From NCBI GenBank assembly GCA_007844125.1, contig CM017555.1:28966343-29030342 (forward strand): a stretch of DNA of 64,000 nt, written 5' to 3'. The notes below the pieces were generated by a model. That model saw only the letters and a program-made list of their open reading frames with translations. It had not been told where the DNA came from and made no database searches. Made by a program: the position numbers and the translations under genes. Origin of the DNA: Sinonovacula constricta. Lineage: Eukaryota > Mollusca > Bivalvia > Cardiida > Solecurtidae. This document shows, piece by piece, positions 56,320 through 64,000 of this stretch. Positions within the stretch are counted from its first letter, which is position 1. Each line of letters opens with the position of its first letter.

Positions 56320-57444
56320 CGGTATCGTTTTATTGTTTAGTGATTGTAACTTATAAGACAACTGTACCAGGAGACGAGATATGCATACATGAAGACTGTT
56401 GACTTATTTACACTGACGCTATGATTGTCAATATGTTCACATTCTGCTGACAATAAGCTTGTGAAATCTAAATGTGAAATATATATAATAGGTTTACTAA
56501 ACCTATTAAATAGAAACTGTATTATCAGGCTTTTATGTACATTTGGCTAAGTCTCTTAATTTCTAAATAGCTGAATCAGGTTAATTTTCGTTAATATTTG
56601 CAAACTAGATAACACATATTTATGCATCATTTGTTATAGCAAAATAATTTAGAAGGATATAACTCGTCAAATACTCACAGAGACATAATTCTAACGGGAC
56701 TAAAGAAAAACATATTTAGTGCTACAGGAAGTTAGTGTAACATCACTTTTCATTGAAACTGACAGAAGATTTGACCTTCCTGGTTACATTTAAGTGCGTC
56801 TCACCACAAAATTATAGTGCCTTTTCTAAGAACCCGGGAACGACACTAATATTATTTAGCAATTAAACTTCACATAATAAAACAAACCTTATTGCATCTA
56901 CCATTGTCAAAACTGGTATAGCCTATGGCGGTTAGGGAATACGACAGAGTCAGAACCTATATGCAACTTAATAGATAATAACCTTTCCTCATTGACGACT
57001 CTGATATCGATCTGAAATCTGGCTGTGTGTCCCATATTAAGCAATTTGCATCGCAAATAACGCTCGTTTCACCCTTTAATGCCAGTATGTTTGATCGCAA
57101 TATTTACTAAGTCGGTTATGCTGCGAACGCTTATTTACTTACATGACATCCCTTATATACGGTTAATCAGTCGCTGCTTTTCCCCGACCAGAAGTCCAGG
57201 CAGACTATTTTAGGCACAGGGTTACAAGATGTCCGTCTAAACCTGGTTGGGCAAACAGTAAAGCGGCGGGACAAGGTTAGAGAGTCTCCAGTTAAGTCCT
57301 GGCCGCGACATACCAAACATACCAAACATACCAAACAATAATTAAGTTTGATGTGGTGTTTGAGCATGCTTACTCGAGAAGAAAAATGATGACAATTCCG
57401 CGAATACTCTCAACCACTTATCAAAATAATTTGAACGGCTTTCA
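56320..57444 (+). repeat. Module II left part in copy B
   Basis: Colinear with 21255-22368. A short local triplication of CATACCAAA (about 57309-57335) is unique to B. No gene recognised. Confidence 0.65.
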
Positions 57445-57455
57445 TTTCTTTAAGC

Positions 57456-57766
57456 ACCGGATCTGGTAGCGCAATCGGTAGAGCGTCGGCTTCAGGTACG
57501 GGAGGTCCAGAGTTTGATCCCCGGCCGCTACAAACCAATGTCGTAAAATGGTAGTGGTTATAGCTCCCTTGCTAACGCTAATGCAAGTATGAGGGTAGTT
57601 AAAAAACTGGCTGGCCCGGTGTCAGGATATTGTGTCTGGGTGTGGTATCATGCCAAGTGTTCACGGCATGCAATACACATTGAATGCAGTACTATATGCT
57701 CAAAGTGAACACCGTCCCCGGATAACTGAAATACTGTTGGAAGGACGATAAACCCAATAAACACAA
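57456..57766 (+). mobile_element. SINE-1, full-length, with target-site duplication
   Basis: Partner of 22381-22695. ATTTCTTTAAGC (before) and ATTTCTTTCAAGC (from 57767) flank it. Confidence 0.92.
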
Positions 57767-57779
57767 ATTTCTTTCAAGC

Positions 57780-58954
57780 TCTTCACGGTATCCTATAACT
57801 AGTGAACTATTATATCTATTGCATTGGCAAAGCGACAAAAAGTCTGAAAGGCCAAATTAATATTAGAATCAAACTTAATCAATGTTGCAACGTTATATCA
57901 CTATCCAGGTGAATAGTGTAGATGCAAAAGCACAAAATCGTTGGTTCGACTGCGAGTTACATTTATTATTATAATGATAAATATTTTCGAAAGTCTCTGC
58001 AAGAACAGTGTACTTTAACACGAGAGTTAGTTTTATATAAAATGTGGCATCACACTTTTATTATGAAATCAATCTACACATGTTTTTATGTTACTAACCA
58101 ACGCACATTCTGAGAACATTAAACTGGTATAAGTAATCCTCTTAAAAATAAATCAAGCTTATGCAATGGGTTTTAACATCAAACGGAGAACATTCTGCAT
58201 CAGGTAGTAAGCCTATTATGTTTCAGCAATGAACGCCTTTGTTCTTGAAGCTTGTTAAACATAATTAAGATGAGCTGGTGTCTCTCTTTTCTGTTATGTC
58301 GGCTACAGATTTCTGCAAACATGTCTAAATAATTTAATAATAACGCCATCTTTTTCAATGATGGGACATACTAATAAAGGACCAGCACATTTATTATAAC
58401 TGAAATATCTATAATTCACAATTCGCAATGATAAACATTTATACATACAATTCATGCAATATACACAGCATTTCAAAATCGGAAAGTTTGAAATATTCGA
58501 ATATAATTGTTTGGGTATTACTAATTGAAATCTTTATCGGATGCATGTGATTTACTGTTCACTGACATCTGTTTACATATTAATCTATTTAAACCCATGT
58601 TTCTAAAATTACTGCTCTTCTTTTGAAAAAAAGGCGTCGGTAGAGGCAACATGTCAATGCATTTGATCGCGTGCATCATGAAACAGAATGTTCCACTGAT
58701 GCTAGTCTCTTAGATTTAGAGGTATCATTAATTAAGCAATCGCGTAAAATCGGCGCCAGGCTTTACTGGCACACTATCAAGATCGTAAAGAAATGGTAAC
58801 ATAAAACTGGAATACAACTCATTGGAATTACAGGTCACTTCCCAAGTAGAGAATGTTGTACTATTTAGTTAAATCCTATCGTGCTGGTTGAAAATTGAAT
58901 AGATTATTGACTCAAATCTTTCTTGAGTGCACACGTTCTCTATATTGTCTCTAC
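57780..58954 (+). repeat. Module II right part in copy B
   Basis: Colinear with 22709-23864. Includes the recurrent tract at 58660-58860 (TTGATCGCGTGCATCATG, AAATCGGCGCCAGGCTTTAC). Confidence 0.7.
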
Positions 58955-59123
58955 TAGTCTTCGCCAGACGTCATATCCCGGAATAAACAAACAAGAAATA
59001 ACTTTCAAATATGGTCCACACACACCCAGTATCCTAAAAAGTAACTTCTCTGTGACGTGTTAATCCGCAATGGTGATCCGATCTTAAAATCGGACGATGA
59101 CACACTATTTTTTTTTAAATTTT

Positions 59124-59285
59124 GCCCCCCGGACGTTTGCCCTCCCGCCCTTGTAAATGCAGACCGGACGTTTGCCTCCCCCCTCTCCCCTTCAAATAAA
59201 AAGGCCCTCCAAATAAAAAGTCCCAGCATTTACCCCCCACCCCCACTGCCAAAATAAAAAGGCGAATGTTTTCCCCCCTCCGATA
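59124..59285. repeat. C-rich cluster of short interspersed repeats
   Basis: GGACGTTTGCC occurs at 59131 and 59166 (35 bp apart). AAATAAAAAG words follow at about 59194, 59211 and 59252, each next to C-rich runs. The arrangement suggests a degenerate minisatellite or the end of a mobile element. The frames here are low complexity. Confidence 0.7.
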
Positions 59286-61132
59286 TTTGTTATATGGCGG
59301 ACTTTAGATTTAACGTCTCGCTGATAATAACGTGTAATATCCAAGAATTTTAGGAAAGTATTCACTACAGTCACATTTCATCGTTAAAATGATTGTCTCA
59401 TATAAACATGAAGACATGCTGTTTTGCTGAACAGGCACATACATAAAGTCTAATAAAACAAACAACTTTCTTAGAAACAAGTGTGTGTTGTTGTTTTTTC
59501 GGTTTGCACATATTAGCGCCAATTAACGGCTGTTAGCAACATTGTTCAAGCAATTATAACATGGAGTCGCTAATTACATCACTGTGATTTTAATTTCTCA
59601 AAGGTTGTAACAAATAAATGCGGTGAGTAATAAATCATTAGATGCGGTGTAATTTCTTTCTGAAGAGGAGGGCTCCCTGGCTAACACTGCAACATCAAAC
59701 AATATTCTGGGAATCAATCGCCGGTCACTATCATTTGAAGTCGCCAAAAAGATATTTTTGTTTCAAATTGACCGACCTATTATTTCTCTGTGCAACATGA
59801 TATCGATCGATAATTGTCTTCAAGCTGCCATTTAGAAGATAGAGAGGGTGTGAACGTTGGGTACTGTTGAGGGATTAAAAATGATAAGTATGCTTGAACG
59901 GCGTGTGCTATGAAAAAATATGCAACGTTATTGACGATTTACCTTCGCGGCATGAATATAAGTTCTAAAGGAATGAGAGTGGAGGGAGAAACTGTACTAT
60001 GTAGTAATATTTCAGATTCGCATGTTTTTACTTATATAAATGTCCTTACAAACTTCTTTAGTCAATTGAATGATCATAAACATTTTTATAAAGGTATTAT
60101 TTACATTTAAGGTATGGATTAAATACAAAAAAATAGGCGAGCTATTGAAATAATACATTTGCAATAAACACGAGATGAAAATATACATTAGACTGTGTTC
60201 CTTGATGTGTCTTCTCTTGATAACATTATTTACAAAAATAAACGACAAGTAATGTAGTATTTACTATAAGAAATCCCCACATCCACGTTTCCTCTTCCTA
60301 AACGAAAAAAATAGGGGGTGGGGAAAGGGTGCACCATTGTCGGTACTACTAAATATAGATAAGAATATAAAAAGATATTGCAGTCCTTAGTGTTTTGTCC
60401 TTTTTGTTGTCCTTGCGTAAGTCAATGCATATTGCTCTTTAAAAGGCGAAGGTCATAAACCACACGACTGCCATATGGTGACATTTTCAAACACAGCTGC
60501 ATAGAGGATGCATGTGTTTATGCGAAGTGGAAAAGACGCCAAAACACGGTCACACTTCCTGTCCACTAGACAAACAAGGTGTCATAAAACTGCCAATTAG
60601 CTTAATTAGTTGGGATGTCCGCTCATGTCTTAAAATTAGGGATTCAATTAGAGTAGAACTTTATGATGGTATGAACCCTACCCATGCGCATGGAGAAACA
60701 TAATATCAATTTACAAAATGATATATTTAAAATTAATACATTTCTATCTTTAAATGGGTACAAAAATTAAGTACCCGGTAGGGCCCACATTAGACCACAT
60801 TTTGGCATAGAACATTCAAGCCATGAATGGGAAAATAAGCCGTAGCCAGGCGACCCTCATTCAAATAGTTGCAAGTCAAGTAAAGTTAAAGATTGTATGC
60901 AGATTCTTAATCGCGGTCCACGAATTCCGATTAATCACATATATGTAACAGCGCATTATGGGAACTATGCATTTAGAAATAGGAATTTTGACACCATTGT
61001 CCAAATTTACAACATTGTTCATTATAAGATATGTATAACAATTAAGATTAGAAGCAGAAGAAACTTTGCTTGACAAAGAGGCAAGATAAAATAAAGTACA
61101 TATCCATACCCCTGTAACTAAAGTAATGATGA

Positions 61133-61290
61133 TGCAAATGACGGTGATAGTGCTGCTGCTGCTACTGCTGCTTCTGCTGATAATGATGACGGTGATACCG
61201 ATGCTGTTTATGATTATAATGTAAATAGTAATAACGGTTACGGTGATGCTGATGCTCATGACGATTATGATGTAGATCGTGATGCCGGTG

Positions 61291-61335
<45 letters not shown>

Positions 61336-61342
61336 ATGATGA
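61133..61342. repeat. Imperfect (GAT/GCT)n tract with long GCT run
   Basis: GAT-rich triplets with GCT runs at about 61150-61180 and 61290-61324, followed by GAT repeats. One plus-strand frame stays open for about 70 codons with Asp/Ala/Asn-rich composition and ends at TAG near 61343, but it has no ATG and no flanking coding signal. Confidence 0.8.
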
Positions 61343-62344
61343 TTAGTGGTGATTATACAAGTAATATGGGATCATGATGATGATCATGTGTGATCAGGTG
61401 AATTTAATGGCGGTAATGATTATTATGTCTTTAATATTTATCATGTAAATGGACGTGATATAAGTTCGTTTTTATTACGGTTGTTTCATTTAACTGTCAA
61501 TCGACGATTGTATACGTGTACACTATTTGGCAATCTATGGTTATTCAGACGCTGAACTATAGGATCATAGTCATTGGCTCTGAGTGCCGGGGAGGATGTT
61601 ATTGGTTCTTGATTGGGTCACACCTTGCAATAATTGTTTGTTTTATGTTTAGTTGTTTTATGTTTTTGTGTTATATGAGATGTGTTACCTTCTTTTGGTT
61701 GACGTTTCATTTCATTAAGTAGCTTTATTTTGTACCACGCAATGCATTCTTTGTAAAAGAAAAATACTTTAAGCAAGTGTGTTCACACAAAAATGATAGG
61801 CGTAGTTGATCTGGGAACGGACCATGAAGCTACAAAGTAATAAGTAATTAGCGAAAATTCAAACTCGGGTAATGCTGCGACATTGCGCGCGCATACGCGT
61901 AATGACAGCAGTGTACACACTATCTTCATATGCCAAACAATGAAGACTAAGAATGTCGATCCAAGGCGGATGTTAAGCTATTCATTGGAATTAAATAAAA
62001 CATCAGTTTCGACAGAAACGCAATTTTATAGTTAATTGTGTGTTTTATCGTGCGGAGTGATTTTTAGTGCAGTTTCTGTTTCTGTTTCGATACACGATGA
62101 CTTGGACAACTTGTGCGGGTTCGGAACTGTAATGTAAGAGTTTGATAAAAAAGATTTTTTGATAATAATAATAAAGCTTTATTTGTTATTTCTTTCTGCA
62201 GAGTACATATACAAGTGCGTTTATGTTGATAAATTGAAGCCAGATATTGTGTTCGTTTAAATTTATTTCGTACAAAGAAACGGTTGGAATGTTACTATAA
62301 ATAATCGGGTGAAACACTTGAAGCGGCGGTAGTGAAAATAACTT

Positions 62345-62545
62345 TACCGTTACGAGCATTCAGATTTTTGCGTTTCTAGCGTTTCTAGAGTTCCAAGCGC
62401 TCCGGTTATAGCGTTGATACCGTTTACACCGTTTCAAGCGTTTCTAGCGCTCCGTTGCATTTTCATTTCGATAGCATTCCGTTTCCGTTTCAACAGGAAA
62501 CGAAAAACGTGCCATTTCCATTTCCACTCCGTTCCGTTTGTCAAT
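62345..62545. repeat. CGTTTC/CGTTCC-rich tract with hairpin
   Basis: Words such as GCGTTTCTAGCG and CCGTTTC recur many times over 200 bp, giving a local rise in GC. CGTTTCCGTTTC (62480-62491) and GAAACGAAAAACG (62497-62509) can form an imperfect stem with a 5-nt loop. Confidence 0.65.
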
Positions 62546-62562
62546 TTCATGATTTTCAGTAC

Positions 62563-62774
62563 TGTAACGATGCTTAAAATATCATTTCCCTATTTGCTTG
62601 TCAAAAGATACACGTCAAAATTGTATTCTGCGTTCTTCTGCAACCTTCATAACAATTATTTTTCCTTTATTATGGCACATGGTAGCTGAATGTTCAGCTT
62701 GAACAAATATTTACCATAATGCTTTAGATAAGTGTTGCCACGAAAGACTAAACAGTGTATGTAAATAGTATGTA
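62563..62774. other. Backbone of copy B, matching 24927-25140
   Basis: GATGCTTAAAATATCATTTC and the next 190 bp align with A at 24931. The open frames of A and B here start and end differently, so no gene is called. Confidence 0.65.
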
Positions 62775-62986
62775 TATATATACCAAATCTTCGCGAGTTT
62801 CACGGTAGGTGTGAAAATCACTACTGTTGCCGTTTTGCATCTTATAGCAATTTGACGTTTGAGATAGACCAACTGATTTGAACAGTTTTATACGTGTAGT
62901 GATAAAGAATTTAGTTTGATATATCCGATAATTTGACACATCCGAGTTTGAGTTAAGCGGAGTCGAACTATATGGAAACTATAGTG

Positions 62987-63021
<35 letters not shown>

Positions 63022-63190
63022 ACAAATAATACATGGCCTTGAGGGCAATATGCAAGTTTACGGACTGGTTTGTCAGACCGAGGAAGGAATATGGCCCGAA
63101 ACGTAGAAATTTGTTATTTGTTATATTATACCGAATCTTAATTCTTTTATCCCTTTTGTTGCTTTTATTAATAAACTGAATCACAATATA
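62775..63190. other. B-only segment between TA runs, replacing the microsatellite of A
   Basis: About 400 bp with an (AT)n run (62987-63017) and the word GGCCCGAAACGTAGAAATTT. It occupies the place of the left arm and array of the element at 25173-25904. It may be part of a retroelement, but I cannot assign it. Confidence 0.55.
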
Positions 63191-64000
63191 TATATAGTGC
63201 ACCTGATTTTATGTAATATTTACATGGTACAGTGTACATATAAGTACAAGTCCTTCATGGCCGAAATTTTTTCCAGAGCGAATCCCAAGATATCCATTAC
63301 AATTAAAAATACAAATATTGACCACGTTTAAGATAATCTAATTCAAACTGTATCATTTTTGTCTCACATAGAAGCATAAGAAGCAGACCGACATTTACGG
63401 GAAGTATAACTAATTGTACAGGATGTAAGAATATATGACCTATATATAGTCTTATGAGCATTGCAACATATACTGAAATTTGAAAAGGCTCATGACAAAA
63501 GTATTGACATGGAAGCCAAATGTAAAAGATCACATATGTGATAAATCATTTAATAATTAGAGTAAATTTGATAAATGCGATATTCTCCGTGTTGGCGTAT
63601 TTTACTTACAAAACAGAAACAGTCAAACAGGTTAAACACGACCCCGATTAACAATGAGTGAGCCACTCACTCAAGTAATCGAACAGAGTCTTAACCCCCA
63701 GAGTCTTATACCTAGAAGTAAAAAAAATCTTCTTAAATTGTGCATGTGTTTTACGAGAAACATGTAAACTGGTACCGTGATTCTTAAGACGACCTGATAG
63801 GATGCTATCTTAAGTTAACCGAACGTTTTCTTTTTTACATTTACGCTGTATGCCTTTGTATACTGTGGTAGTTCACAGTTTAAAATCAGTGGTACTTCTC
63901 ATAGGATCTTTTTCTTTATTTTCCTATTCTGATTGAACATTTTATTTCGACACTGTATATATGCGCTAACCTGTTACCAAGATGATAAGTACGGTGTACC
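63191..64000 (+). repeat. Right arm of the inverted-repeat element and end of copy B
   Basis: Begins TATATAGTGCACCTGATTTT, the retained right arm, and matches 25876-26762 with small indels, lacking about 60 bp of A near 26279-26340. The alignment is cut by the window end. Confidence 0.8.

Larger units (their letters stand above)
58955..62562. other. B-specific 3.6-kb segment
   Basis: Replaces the 1.06-kb segment 23865-24926 of A. It holds a C-rich repeat cluster (59124-59285), a GAT/GCT triplet tract (61133-61342) and a CGTTTC-rich tract (62345-62545), but no recognised gene. Several short frames (for example 59910-60110 plus, 60512-60703 plus, 61516-61722 plus) have no identifiable domain. 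It may be one insertion or several; I could not define termini. Confidence 0.65.

Overview
The window looks like intergenic, repeat-dominated DNA from an animal, most likely a marine lophotrochozoan and plausibly a bivalve mollusc. The reasons are an AT-rich composition, very abundant long microsatellites, several tRNA-derived SINEs with intact A and B boxes, and one insert starting TACTGTGGAAGC with TTTCGTGG words, a sequence type I associate with mollusc DNA transposons. The species cannot be fixed from the sequence. I recognise no protein-coding gene, rRNA gene, functional tRNA gene or CRISPR array. The long Thr/Leu/Val/Tyr/Asn/Cys-rich reading frames are translations of microsatellites, and others are shadows of SINEs or an LTR. 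The only non-repetitive frame of note is 29047-29508, and it has no recognisable domain.

Layout. A direct duplication dominates the window. Copy A (about 755-26762) is colinear with copy B (about 39195-64000, cut by the window end), roughly 95% identical by eye where aligned and interrupted by many indels. Each copy is preceded by a (TAC)n array (1-332 and 37471-39190). The simplest reading is a head-to-tail tandem duplication with a period of about 37-39 kb: unit 1 is about 333-37470 and unit 2 starts at about 39191. The stretch 26763-37470 would be the end of unit 1, with its partner beyond the window. An unpurged second haplotype joined in tandem by the assembler would look similar and is not excluded.

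Inside the unit there is an older layer. Blocks at about 5.8-14.3 kb (module I), 21.5-26.6 kb (module II) and 33.95-37.06 kb (module III) share short, diverged, colinear anchors, so the unit was itself built by earlier duplication. Module III acts as an internal outgroup and shows, for example, that a 1.45-kb difference between A and B is a loss in B.

Mobile elements on this background are: SINE-1 copies of different ages (2317, 18280, 20981, 22381, 24428, 32417 and partners in B), several with clear target-site duplications; a second, dimeric tRNA-derived element (6811-7135 minus, 27345-27710 plus, monomer in B); a third SINE at 35229 that shares body segments with SINE-1; a 1,070-bp solo LTR (12979-14048, TG...CA, 5-bp target duplication) in A only; a 298-bp TA-flanked insert in B only; a 732-bp element whose 25-bp terminal inverted repeats enclose a compound (TATC)/(TACC)/(TC) microsatellite; and a probable non-LTR retrotransposon 3' end near 27.1 kb. 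Nothing suggests genes working together; the interest is in repeat architecture and how the two copies diverged.
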